Positions 35,641 through 47,504 of a stretch of 64,000 bases of DNA are shown here, piece by piece (positions within the stretch are counted from its first letter, which is position 1; the number at the start of each line of letters is the position of its first letter). Below the pieces are notes generated by a model. That model was not told the DNA's origin, ran no database searches, and was given only the letters and a program-made list of their open reading frames with translations. The stretch comes from Numida meleagris (taxonomy: Eukaryota; Chordata; Aves; Galliformes; Numididae): contig NC_034414.1 in NCBI RefSeq assembly GCF_002078875.1, positions 10,466,225-10,530,224 on the forward strand. The letters are read 5' to 3'. The translations under genes were made by a program, and so were the position numbers.

Positions 35641-36759
35641 TGAGGGCAAAACAAAAATTCTGCATAGCCACAAAAAAATCAAAGAAAAGTTCTAGGAGGA
35701 GAAAATGTAATTCAATATGAACTCATGTATTGCTCCAGAGGTAGACAATCTGTTCATTACTTCATTGCAGTTAAGTGTATTAGAAAAGAATGAAGCGAAA
35801 ATAGCAACAAAATTTATTCCCCCCCTCCCCGTGCTGACAATTGCTTTTCCTCTCTTCTTGGTGTTGCACAACATCTGAGCCTGAGCTCCCTCTTTTTACC
35901 AATATACCTTCAGAGATACCCTCTCTTGCATTTTTTCTTTCCAGCTCACAGTGTAATTTACACAAAAAATGCTTATGCTATCATTTCTGTATAAATTCTT
36001 AGTATGATGACCTACATTTCATTTTCTGCATGTTTCCTTCTTGTGCGGAGATCAAAGAAGAGCTAATGATTGAGGCTCTCTGCTCTTTCTAAAATTCCTC
36101 TCCTTATTTTTGCACTAAGGTGCTGCGTGCTTATAGCATTTCTTATGAAAACTGCCAACTCAGCCTTTTCCTATAAATTCGCTTTTCTTAAGGCTGCTCG
36201 CTTGCAGCCCAGTTGCTATTTTCTTTTACCCTTTCATGACCCATTCCTGGATTAATTTTCTGATACGATTTTTCTGGAATTTATTGTCACAGTATGTCAG
36301 TCCCTTGGTTGGTTGCATTCTGGTTGATGCTAAGAACTCCACATCTACAGAGGAACGAAACACACTAGGAATCATTTACTGAAATGCATGACCTTGAAAT
36401 AGCACAGTTCCATAGCGCAGATGGAGTTTGCCAGATGTCTGAGGCTATGAAACGATGAGATTTAAAAGATTCAGTACTTCACAGTGGTTTAAATAACTGA
36501 GATTGCAGTACAGAGTAGAGACACAGAAGAAAATCTAAATGAGCACATTTGTACAGGGATGCATGCTTCCAGTGCCCAGACTAACTTATCCATTGTCTCT
36601 ACACAGCGTGCTTACCTCCACAAAATACGTATGTCCTGAGGGCAGCAGGTTTGCCCTGGGCTTGAGGTATAGTGTCCTTTCTTGAACCCTCACAGCTGGT
36701 ATGATGGCAATAATCCCCTTTGGTTCTTGCTGTTCTGTGCCTTGTTCTTTAGCAGGCAA

Positions 36760-36935
36760 TCATAGAATCACAGAATGGTTTAGGTTGGAGGGGACATTAA
36801 AGCCCACCCAGTTCCAATGCCCTGCTGTGGGCAGGGGTGCCCCCCACCACCTCAGGCTGCCCAGGGCCCCATCCAGCCTGGCCTTCTAGCACCTCCAGGG
36901 ATGGGGCACCCATGGGTTCTCTGGGCAACCAACGT
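36760..36935 (-). mobile_element. CR1 3' end
   Basis: atcatagaatcacagaatgg, then tttaggttggaggggacatt and gcccacccagttccaatgcc, is the reverse complement of a CR1 3' terminus. It continues to ctccagggatggggcaccca. It is 5'-truncated. Confidence 0.9.
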
Positions 36936-37107
36936 GTTGTGTTCCTCTTGGTGGCAACAGAAATAACCAAAAACCCTTATAATGTGGGCCGACTATCTAT
37001 TCATCCCCTTGGGCCAAAAGAACCGTCCATCAGAACACTCACATCATCTTTGCAATCTCCAGTGCTAAAAATAGGGCAGTAAAAGGATTTTCCACCTAAC
37101 TGGTGCC

Positions 37108-37312
37108 TTAAAACAGTGCTGTTCTTAGCAAAGAGGTTTTGTACAGCGAGGTCCTGTCCATACTGAGTTTCACAGATACAGAAACATTATTCTTTCTCTG
37201 GCTGATAAGTGCCCAGGGAAATGAATTTCTCCTAAGCAGACATTTTTCCAGTCCCCAGCCTTTTTTATGCATGCTATCGCCAAAATGCGATAGTTCTTCA
37301 TACTTCCAAGAT
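37108..37312 (-). CDS. candidate exon 4 of an unrecognised gene (possibly terminal)
   Basis: A possible acceptor, aaactgtcactgtag, is followed by A-TCT-TGG-AAG. The A would complete the codon AG|A left open by the candidate exon at 38235-38091. The frame then stays open for 67 codons, beginning SWKYEELSHFGDSMHKKG and ending LLRTALF before TAA at 37108. I recognise no domain. The upstream pyrimidine tract is weak and I see no AATAAA close by, so the true end may lie elsewhere or a donor may be used earlier. Weakest of the four linked segments. Confidence 0.22.
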
Positions 37313-38090
37313 CTACAGTGACAGTTTCCCAAACTGTTGAAGCATTCCTACTATTCTTGTTGACTCTGACTATTGGCCATTTTTTCTGGTTAGGCATAGG
37401 AGGGCATCTCCCTGCTAGTAAATAAAGGACAGGCTAGTCTGTCTGTGCTTTCAAATGTCACAGCTTGCTGAAATCGCTGCTACTGCTCAGTGAAACTGTT
37501 TTCTCAGCCTACAACAATTTGCCTCAGCGTTGTCATTTTGTCATGTAAAGGTTAGTGGCAGGTGAAGAAGAGAGAGTTCAGCAGTTCATTTTCTTTTGAC
37601 TTGACGTGCTAATGTGAAAATCTTCTAAAACACGTCCTTTTCTCCTGTCTACCATTCTTGCTGTTTTTCTTCCCATTCTGTAGGCAGCTCCTTGTTGTCA
37701 GCCTGCCTGTCTACTGATTTCCCCTGTAGGTGTTGTCCTCAGATTCTCCCACTAAGTCCTGCAGCCCTGTGGTCTCATCACAGCCTGTTCACATCAACAC
37801 ATGATGGACAATGCAGTCACCTCCCCCTCCATCCTCCTCCCATCACTGACGTTCCAAGGAGCCCCTCTTGGACACAGGCTGCTGTCAGGCACTGCTGAAC
37901 AACAGCTTAAAGACCCAGAAAGGTGTTTTTACACAAATCAATACAGATGCTACCCGTGTGAAATTATCCTCTCCCAGTTTAGATGTTAGGAAATAAGAGT
38001 GGAGGAATTGCTGGAGGTGAGAAAACAGGCTGTTTCAGCAATTCAGCAATTCCTCTTCCACTCCTCTTCCCCTTGCCCTGATCCACATAC

Positions 38091-38235
38091 CTCAAGGAAA
38101 TGCTATATGCATCATAGAATACTCTGTATTCAGAATATCTTAGGCTTGGCTCCGGAGGCACTTGAAACACTTTTGGTTCAAAGGTGATGCTGGCAGACTT
38201 CTCCAAATCCATCATGTTTTGACCAGCAAGGCCTA
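38091..38235 (-). CDS. candidate exon 3 of an unrecognised gene
   Basis: The acceptor is pyrimidine-rich (gcttttcttcttcttggcag) and the donor TTGAG|gtatgt is near-consensus, giving a 145-nt exon. The open frame encodes VGLAGQNMMDLEKSASITFE and then PKVFQVPPEPSLRYSEYRVF, ending YDAYSISL plus AG of the next codon. Composition is protein-like, with no low complexity or repeat. It enters in phase 1, matching the phase 1 end of the candidate exon at 38747-38691, and leaves in phase 2. I cannot place it in a family. It could belong to a gene specific to birds or lost in mammals, or to a decayed one. It is the best supported of the four segments. Confidence 0.38.
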
Positions 38236-38375
38236 CTGCCAAGAAGAAGAAAAGCACTTGTTCAAATATGCAAAATTAATCCATAGTGAGATATCAGCTG
38301 AGGAATTAACATTCAATTTTTCATATTTGCCCATGTTGTTTTTTGCCACCAATTAACAAGTGTGGTATTGGTGGA

Positions 38376-38452
38376 TTTCTAAGGTGGTGATGGGTTGATG
38401 GTTGGACTAGATGGTCTTAGTGGTCTTTCTAACCTTAATGATTTGATGATTC
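38376..38452 (+). mobile_element. short CR1 3' end
   Basis: aaggtggtgatgggttgatg, gttggactagatggtcttag and ctaaccttaatgatttgatg-attctg form the last ~75 bp of a CR1. It lies in the interval between candidate exons at 38747-38691 and 38235-38091, so it would be intronic if that gene is real. Confidence 0.85.
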
Positions 38453-38690
38453 TGAACAAACGTTGTAAGATCCAGTTGCTGTCACATGAAAGTTATTGTC
38501 TAAATAGATACAAGAAGAATTATTATCCCATTCACAAACAAAGCGTTCATGCACGGACATGCTAAGGAATATGCCTGAGGATATGCAGAATGCCCCCATC
38601 AGTCAAGTGAGCCGTACTGGGAAATAAACAACACAAACTACTTTTTTCTGCAGATGTATCTTCCTTCAGTATCAGCCCATTAATTCTTAC

Positions 38691-38747
38691 CATAGCTGAG
38701 GAAGTTCTTCTTTTCATTGTCATTTTTATGCATATGAGAACAAAGGC
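38691..38747 (-). CDS. candidate exon 2 of an unrecognised gene
   Basis: This is a 57-nt segment between tgtactgagttcag and a good donor, TATG|gtaaga. In one frame it reads LCSHMHKNDNEKKNFLSY and ends with one base (G). That base plus TA from the next candidate exon makes Val, so the frame continues without a stop. If the alternative acceptor tgtactgag (exon start 38752) is used, the frame reads SGLCSHMHK and can also join the upstream candidate exon in phase 2. The segment is short and the acceptor lacks a strong pyrimidine tract, so support comes mainly from phase agreement. Confidence 0.28.
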
Positions 38748-38996
38748 CTGAACTCAGTACAAATCAATGAGATTGATATATCTGCTGTAGGAGTGTATTC
38801 ATTCAAACACAGTATGATTTTAAAACAAAATTTAAAAATTAAAACATTGTAATATGCTCGTTTCTGTTTTTAAATCACTGAAAATCAGAATCTCTCTGAA
38901 AAGGGAAAGTGAACCTAGCAACTGAAGAACAGGGAAATTAAGGTAAAAACAAACAGGACAGCTTGATAACAAGTGCATGATAAACAGACATTTTAC

Positions 38997-39195
38997 TAAA
39001 AAGGAGACTTTTCAGATATTTCCATGACATGTTGTTGCCACTTGAAATGTGGTGCCTTCTGGTGCTGTCTCAGAATATCTGGCAGAACATGTTGTATGTA
39101 ATCAGATGCTATTTTTTCAGTGTATGATTTTTTTAAACCCTGTCTTCTCTGATAAGCATAGTGCAAGACGAATGTTCTACTTGCTAAATAATTTC
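38997..39195 (-). CDS. candidate exon 1 (5'-most segment found) of an unrecognised gene
   Basis: An acceptor with a good pyrimidine tract, gggtttcttccatttttctg-aag, opens a frame reading NYLASRTFVLHYAYQRRQGL, then KKSYTEKIASDYIQHVLPDI and LRQHQKAPHFKWQQHVMEIS. The frame reaches a TAG at 38998-38996. That stop would be bypassed if the overlapping donor TTTTA|gtaaaa is used in phase 2. So the segment is either a terminal coding exon of its own or the first visible exon of the chain to 37108. It is rich in aromatic and basic residues and predicted helical by eye. I recognise no family. No further coding exon upstream could be supported. Confidence 0.3.
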
Positions 39196-39663
39196 CTTCA
39201 GAAAAATGGAAGAAACCCATCCCATGGATTATCCGGCAACTCCAACTCCCAGTTTAAAATGTTCACAGTACCAATGTAGCAAAATTTTTAAGAAGCCTTG
39301 GTTCACTTCAAATTCTCTATTAAGGGAAAACATATTTTTAAAAAAACATAGAGTAGTAATCACAGAAAATAATAAAGGAACAAATAACACTCACTCATTA
39401 AACCTACTGTTAAATATTGATTTGTCTTGTTACTAGTTATGTGGTATGAACAGCCGCCTTGAGGAATTTTACATGATGAAAAAGAAGCATTCACCAATCA
39501 CTGACTTCACCGTGGTGGAATTACTCTTGTGCTTGAAATAGCACTTTCCTTTATGATCTTGTTGAGTTGGGATGCTACTCAACAATAGAACGTGGGTGTG
39601 GACATTTTCCAAAAGCATTTGTAAGATGATGGCCTGATTTTAATCTGCGATGTTTTCGAAAAG

Positions 39664-40108
39664 AAAGGATGAAAAGGGATGGAACACCTCCCCTACGAGG
39701 ACAGGCTGAGAGAGCTGAGGCTGTTCTGCCTTGAGAAGAGAAGGCTCCAGGAAGACCTGATAGCGGCTTTCAGGATCTAAAGGGAGGCTGTAAGAAGGAA
39801 GGGGACAGGCTCTTCAGCAGAGTCTGTTGTGACAGGACAAGGGGAAATGATTTCAAACTAAAAGAGGGGAGGTTTAGGTTGGGTATTAAAGAAGAGGTTT
39901 TTTCCAGTAAGGTGGTGAGGCACTGGCGCAGGTTGCCCAGAGAGGTGATGGATGCCCTGTCCATGGAGTCATTCAAAGTCGGGTTGGAGGGGCTCTGAGC
40001 TCCTGATCCAGTTGCAGGTGTCCCTGTTCATTCCAGGGAAGCTGGCGTAGATGGCCTTTAGGGGTTCCTTCCAACTCAAACAATTCTATTATTCTCTGAT
40101 TCTATGGA
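39664..40108 (+). mobile_element. CR1 LINE 3' region with tail
   Basis: About 445 bp run from cacctcccctacgaggacag through tgagagagctgaggctgttc and gaggcactggcgcaggttgc to the tail ccaactcaaacaattctatt-attctctgattctat. The CR1 8-bp tail repeats are visible at 40080-40106. It is 5'-truncated and the coding remnant is broken. Confidence 0.95.
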
Positions 40109-43100
40109 AAGGAAACTGGTGAAAAAGGAAATCAGCAGAGACAATGCTAAATAACACATTGGGTGGTGATGTGAGCATTTATAAGACATCTCAACCCAAG
40201 GTCAGCACATCTCTGCTGGCCGTGGCACAGCTCGCACAGGAAACCAGCAAATTTTCTCACATTACCACGTTGGCAGGGAGCTGTGCACAGAAGCACAGCA
40301 AATGACCTGCTTGTTGGCTGGGTACTGGCATCATGCTCAGCACATTAGATTTGCACTTCTTCAAAACAGCTTATAAGACACAAGTAAATGTCTGCATGCT
40401 TTGGCTCCCTGCAAATGAAAACATTGAAGTTCTCACTTGAGAACTGCCTGCTAACAAGGAATGCAGTGAAATGGGAGTTGATTAGGAGATTAAATTCAGC
40501 CACACCAAGGTCTCTACAACTGCAGCATACACTGCTGTATCATTCTGGGCCAGATGCAGCCTGGTTCCCCGGACTGAACATCCATGCCTGGGGTTTGAAG
40601 CTCTGCTTTCCTCATTGCAGGCAGCAGAGAGGCTGCAAGCTGTCTCCCTACCTGCAGCATTAACAGCCATCCTCTCCCACACAAGGCTTCCCATGCACAG
40701 GGTTTTCACTTTTGATCCTATTCCTGACTATGAATCAGTGGAATGGACTTTTCCTTTTTCACTGCAGTATGGCAGGCCCTGATTGACAGACTAGTCACAA
40801 AAATTCCCACTGTAGACCTGGTACCTGCTGTGTCCTACACAGGTTCTGCAAGAAATTAGATGAGCCTGTCCATCTAGACCAGGAGAGCAAAAACTAGATT
40901 CTTCAGTAGCTTTATGCCTGTTTTCTGGGGTGAGTGAGTAGCTGCAGCAGCTAGATGAGCCCCATGCCTGGCCGTGGGCCTTCATTAATGGTGCAAACTG
41001 TGCAAGTTATGGTGGAGGAAGGAGCTCAATTAACCACAAATGGCTTTTCTATCCCCCTCTGTTTCCTAGAAGAAGGATTTTGGTTTGCCTGCTTTATGCA
41101 CACACTTCCCAGGGGACCTCAATCCACATCACTTCTGGGCAAGCACAGTTACTCAGACTCTGTCTGCCCTGGCCAGCCCTCTGTCTTTTTTGACCTTTTG
41201 AGCATTCTGGCATGCGGCTGTGACTGCTGCCTCCACAACCCTCAGGAAACATCACAGGCTGAGGACTACGTGTTTTGCTGGAGAAAAATGCAGCTGACAA
41301 GTGGCTGTGCCATGCTGCTCAGGGAAGGGGGAGGGTGAAGAGGGAGTTTGCTTGCTGTCTGCTTCTTGGGAGATAGTGGAGGGAGTGGGAGATGGAAGAT
41401 GTAATGAGGCCATGTAAGTAGCTCCTATGGATGGGGGAGTGAGACTTGGTAAGGGCTAGGAAGGCAAGGGGTAGACAAGTTGGTTAGATCCTGCAGGGCA
41501 AAAAAAAGCACTCTTTCACCAAGAAAAAAAAACCTCTCTGTCTACAAAGACATTCTGTTCTGTCCCTTTGTTATCTTGTGAGATGGCCATTGACACTAGG
41601 CTTCTGGCTAAACCACATTATTTATTGATATAATAAATGCTTCTGAACCTCACAAAAGGTCATCTGCACTCCATTAACTGGCCTACCTGGTGCTTCCTGG
41701 GAGCAAAGCTCAGTGGCACCAGAGGGGCACAGGACTTCTGCTAAATGACACTCTTCCCCTCTTCCAATTGCCCCTAAAAAAACAGAAAAACAATTCACCT
41801 GCTTGTGCTGGAGTGAGATCACTGATGGAGGCTGGGGGACTGTGGGGTCTAGAACTGGGACCCAAAGGATACCTTCTCCCTGTGACTCTTCTGCATGATC
41901 CAGAGCTTGCATGTCCAAATGAGTGGCTGATTTAGCAGTGTACTCCAACTTGAAGATCTGTTCATCATGACTGTGCTACATACAGCATTATGTGGGGAAC
42001 ATATCACCCTCCTGCATGGTTATTTCCTTGGGTCATCGAGAACACACGGGCACCTTGAATTTCATGTGGCCATTTCCGTTACCGACTTGCAATCTCCTGA
42101 CAGTGCTGCAATGCCATTTCCTCTGAGCTCTAAGGTGCACTGTGCAACATAGTAAGTTACAAATCAAGAAGACACCAGTGCTATACCCCTGAGATTAGAC
42201 AGAAAAAGCAGACTGCTGATTACATCTTGGCACCTACCAGATTACAAGCATGGTCAAATCAAGCATTGCCAGCCATACTGACCATCGCCAAAGAGACTAG
42301 GATCAAGCAGTGGGGGTTCTGGGACAATAGTTGGCACAAGGCAGGAGGCAGCAAGCTCAGTTTGCTCCTCAGGAGGGATGTGACAACAACGTCACTAGAA
42401 GTCAGTAGATGATGCAGCCAAAACATGTGACTTGCTCATTTTGTTTTGATTTACCTGATGTTTGTGAAATGATGGATATTCATGTTGGTACTGGCATTAA
42501 ACTATTTACACGTAGGCTCAAAATGATAAAGAGACTTTGGCTTCCAAGTGCTTTCACATCAAGCCAGGCCTCCACATTTGCTTAAAATCCCTCTCAGTTT
42601 GTTGCAAGCAAATTTCACCCTACGTGTTTGACCAAACTTCTCTATAAATTCCCGCTCTCAGAAAAGCAAAGTCATTTCTCTTTCCCAATTGCAGGAAGTC
42701 ATAAAACCAAGCCTATCATTCATTCATGCCCTACAGGCTTCATAGGCTCTTTTTTTCTGGTACTTGCCTTATTATTAGAGAACCTTTTTTTATAGATAAT
42801 TGGGCAATGCAGTATTAATGTTTCCCAAGGCAGGGGTTGAGGGACATACAATTTTCCAGAAAGAAACAGAGCAATGTCTAATGAAGACCCCAATTTTGGT
42901 TTTGTACTTCGTTGCCCTTTGAATGTGGTCTGCAGCTGAGCAAGGGTGTATCCTCTCCACCTCTTTTTTTCACATCAGTCAGGATTTAATAACACGGGAG
43001 CCTTAGTGCAAAGACCATCATTTCTCAGCATTTGCGAATGGATCAGGCACGGCTGTAGCAGTTACATCAACGAGCAACAGGAAGGTACTATTCTTGTGTT

Positions 43101-46100
43101 TCAATGTGTTAAAAAGGTGCTCTAGGGATAGCAAGCAGTTCTAAATAATGTACACATAACACAGGTGCTGCCTATTTCTGACACTTCCGAACAGCTGGAA
43201 TGAAGATCAATGGCTTTCATCTTCCAGGAGATACCAACAAGACAGGCTGCAGTGACTACCTGGAGCCTTCCTGAAGTCTGACTGGTCTCTGAGCGAACAC
43301 AGCAATTTGGGTGAGAATTACTAAATATGAACAACTTATAAGAGAGCTTAAAGTGCAGCGTATATAGAAACAGGCATTATCTATTGCAGCAGACGAAGCT
43401 GGAGCCAACACTTGTCTCCGATTTCATTCTGTGATAAAGGGCTGTGCTTTCGTCAGGGGCATGGACAAGAACTACCAGCAGCAGCTCATAGCTATGCAAA
43501 GAGGTAATCTCCGGTGGAAAAAAACCCAACCGCCACCAAATAATTAATCTTGCATTCCGTTGGAGATCTCTCCCACACAAATGGGGGAAGGTGTGTCATG
43601 ATTCAGTTCATTGCCAAAAAAGCACGACGTGGCATTTCTTAGTTTAATTGTTTCAACAGATCATTTATTTTTTTTCTGTAAGAATGAGTTTGATTTGAGC
43701 TCTCATCCTTGAAATACCACGGTGAACTTCATTAAGTGCAGTTTACCTTCAGCGAATGACTAACAAGATCCTAGTGCTTCGGGAAGTACAGCAGGCAGCT
43801 GTAAGGCAGCTAAGCTAACACACTGCCAACCATAGCCGTACCCTTCCTCTTCCTCCAGCTCACGTGACATATAAGGCACCAGTGGTCACTGACACACGAT
43901 AGGGAAAAAAGATAGACAGTGAGACCCCAGCGAAAGGCAGACTACTTGGAAAAAGGCCCAGGGGAGATGTAGTGACCTCAGTACTGGGAATGTTAATTAG
44001 AATTCTACCTTTTTAAGCAAGAGTCTTAAGAGGCTGCTCTGGGAGTCTCCTGGGAATATCCACATGAGGCTTTGAGTAGAACTCTTATGTTCTGCCACAC
44101 ACCTTAATTCACGTGTATCATTTAAGAATTTTTTTTTTGATCAATAATATTTTTCCCTTAGAATGTCAGAAGTGGCTTCCTGTATTACTAGTTGCCACTT
44201 AGCACTAATATATCAAGGACTTAGGAAGCATTTTAAAATAGGTTCATAAAGCCTTTGTAAAATCTTTATGCATTCAGCATATGCTCATCTTTTACCTGTC
44301 AGCCTGGCTTTCTCAACAGTAAAAAATTAAGATGATGAATCCCTAGTTGGAAGATTACCTGCTTAAAAATACCGGATACACACACGCCACTGAAATGCTT
44401 CTTAAAGAAATACACAAATGCATGTGTGATTCATAACAGGCTATTGAGCTTTCTATCATGTAATTACCACATTAAAAGTATAATGTATGGTAACACAAAG
44501 TTGGTTGCAGAAACAAATGAGAGTAATGGGATAAAGTTTCACAGATTTTTTCCTTCTGGATGATAACCATCTGTTAGTATTGCTTACTGATACAGTACAT
44601 TGAGATTTAGATGAACTGGGATTGATCTCAACACTAGTTTCCTGAGAACAGCTAACATAGAAGTTGGAAATCAGTGCAAGGTAAGCAATGTACTCAGCAA
44701 ATCACCCCCAGACTGCCATTTTATCTGCCCCTTGTTGAAGGAATTAATGCAACACTGATTGAAATTGGTGAGGATGTTACTGCAGATTTAATAAGAAAAG
44801 TGAGCTATAAATCATGACAGAAAAAAAAAAAAGGCTCCCACAGTCTCTATGAAGTGCACATGAAGAAAAAGAACATACGCTTGCTTTGTAAATGACGTAG
44901 TGTTTACCTTGAAGCCATCTGTAAGTTCAACAAAGTTCATTACTTCTTCCCTGTAGCTGATAAACTGATAAACAGAGGCAATTCACTTCCACCTTTACAC
45001 CTTACAGCCTTCCCTTACACTGCAGCAGGCTGAGCCACGAGTCACATGCAAAAGATTTCCCAAGGCAAAACAGTGCCACTCACCTTAGCATCAAAATGCA
45101 ACTTGCACAGCTGGAGATTCCCCAGGACCTTCCTTTGAAACTGCCATAGAGTCTGGGTGAACTTCTGCAAGCAATAATCATGTTTCGCTGTTGCAAAGAG
45201 ATATGTTATTTTATTTCCAAACATTATTTCAAAAATTATTCACTAATAATAATAGCAATGAATATAAGTACCCAAGATGGGAGGTGCTCTATGATTCAGC
45301 AACCAATAACTATATTCATTAAACATTTCTAAAGGTCAAGCCTAGGGGAACTGAAGCGCAAGGACTGAGGTTCAATCCATACATCCTTCTAGGGCAGAGC
45401 TGCCTGAGTCCTTCAATTCCAGACAGCACCTGCCCAGAAGGGACTGTTTGCAGTAGTTACTATCAATCTTGGACTTCGCCCTTCCTCGCATAACTTGTAT
45501 AAACATCAACAATACAAACAATAACCCCCAGCAGCAGCTGAAACAGAAGTCAGTAGAATGAGGAAAGCAAAGAATAAGCCCACATGTATATGACGCCACT
45601 AGACAAGTACAAAAGCAGACCTTTTGGTCAGCAATAGCCCTTCATCTCCACTTGGAGTCGGAAGTGCCAGCCACGACTTAGCCATACCCACGTTAGCGAG
45701 AAAGAATGGACTCACTTGCACAGTATTTGCAGTGACAGTAATTTATTCAATGAAAAGAAGTTCTTGCATGCCCTGTCACAAATTTCTAGTAAATAGCTTC
45801 TGTATTTCTCTCCCCACCTGGTTCTTATTTCTGTCTTCCTTGCTGTTCATTAATCTCTCCAATCAAGAGCCACAGCATCTGATGCATTGCTTCACTAGCA
45901 CGCATTTCTCCTGTTAAACTCTCATCAAAGACATTCCTCATTAGAAAAGCTCAATCCTCGTTCAGTAGGGTTACTGCTGGCTTCCCCCTGGGGCCTCTCA
46001 AGCTCCGCACAGCTCTTCCTTCCTTAGCCCTAGGTCACAGTGAAGCTCTAAGACCAAGCCATCTTCCTGTTCACATTACCTTGGAGTCCACTTCTTGCAG

Positions 46101-47504
46101 AAAATCATCTGCTGGTCCCTTGTCTTTGTGTCCATGTCTCCCAGCTTCAGTCACTTCAATTCCATCACTGCTGCCATTTCTCCCTTTTGCTTTTTAAAGC
46201 TTTCCTAATCACCTCTTCTTCTTGAACCCACATCTTCAACATCATCTCCCATCTCTGGTTATAACATGCTAAAAATGAAACTTTGTTCAACTGTGTTGGA
46301 GACAGAATGACATTCGATGGAAGCTTTTAGTTGTTTTGTTGTTGTTGTTGTTGTTCGTAATATCATGATTGTCTAAGATCAGAGACCATATAGTAGTCCA
46401 ATACAGTCTCTACTAAAATGTTTCCTTAAGCTAAGTTTCATGCAGCTGTAAAACTGGAAATAGCAATAACAGTAAGGAAAGGGTAATTGCCAAGCATTTC
46501 CAAGAACTGTAGCACATGCCAAGGATAAAAAATGAAGGGGAGATGACCGTAACCAAGGTTAGATTGTGTACTCATTTGCTTGCCCATCAGTGAGGTTTTG
46601 CACTGAGCTCTCCTTGATGCCCACCAGCAGGAAGTACCATTATCCTGCATGTTAAGGCAAATAGCTAGTAGCTTGATGGGAACATCTTTCAAGGCTTGTA
46701 GTAGCTCATTTTCCCTAAATAAAGGGAAGAAAAAATATATATATTGTGCATCAGGAAAGTTTGAGAATGTCCTAGGAATCCTCTCTGCTATTTAGGCACA
46801 ATCTGTAGCCTATGGTCTTTCCTCATGCACTGTTAAACCTAGGAAGAACAAGCTTTAAAAGTTCAGGATGTCACTAAGGCCATGGATAAGGGCCCAGTGC
46901 AGGAGGAAGGCTCTGGAAGGTGGGGAACAGTGTTACACGTTAAAGTAATTTTGAGGTAAAAAAAAAAAGAAGGAAAAGAAGGAAAAAAATCCAGTGATTG
47001 AGAAGCTAGTGACAGAGATGAAAATAGGAAAATTGAAATGTAAAAAAAATGAAGATCAAAATATTTCGATATGTAATCATTCACACCATTTATTTATGGA
47101 GAATAAAGAGAAGGCTTCAGAGCAAAAGAAATAGAAGAATCTAAGGAAGACAAGAAAGACTAAATCATATGTCTATTTCAATATTGACCCATTTCACAGT
47201 TTTCCCATTTTCGTTAAAACAGATTATTTCAAGCAAGTATCATTTTTCTGGAGAGAAGATGGTTAGTTTGGAAGAAAAATAAAGTATTATCAGCTCTTTC
47301 TACAAATGATACTCATTTCTGTGCCAAGTTGTTCTGCCTCTGGGATCAAAGTACATTTTCTCTTGTCATCTGCTGTTTTTGGAGGTATTTTAGAATATAC
47401 CTTCATGGTAGCTCCCCATGGTTCCAGTGAAGAGCTTGGTGTAGTCTGAGGCTACAGATGGATAATGAAAAATTTCACAGGGAAAGATGAAAGATTTGAC
47501 TCTT
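40109..47504. other. 7.4 kb without a recognised gene
   Basis: No convincing exon or transposon is seen. Simple sequence includes an A12 run (44821-44832), a (TTG)n tract (46331-46355) and an A/G-rich tract (46958-46989). Open frames are short and composition-driven. Confidence 0.6.
46331..46355 (+). repeat. (TTG)n microsatellite
   Basis: TTGTTTTGTTGTTGTTGTTG continues for one more unit, about eight triplets with one interruption. Confidence 0.9.

Larger units (their letters stand above)
32801..36759. other. upstream flank of RRAS2, no recognised gene
   Basis: After the CpG island ends, GC content drops. The interval holds one clear CR1 3' end (33388-33590), an 11-bp tandem triplet (33653-33685) and two weaker CR1-like pieces (35108-35170 and 35378-35640). 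An A13 run lies at 34396-34408. I see no promoter or coding exon I can support. Confidence 0.65.

Noticed and set aside
35780..35965. A minus-strand frame of 61 codons with a coding-like basic peptide near 35.9 kb
   Set aside because: Considered as a further exon of the 37-39 kb candidate gene, but the flanking splice sites and phases could not be tied to it.
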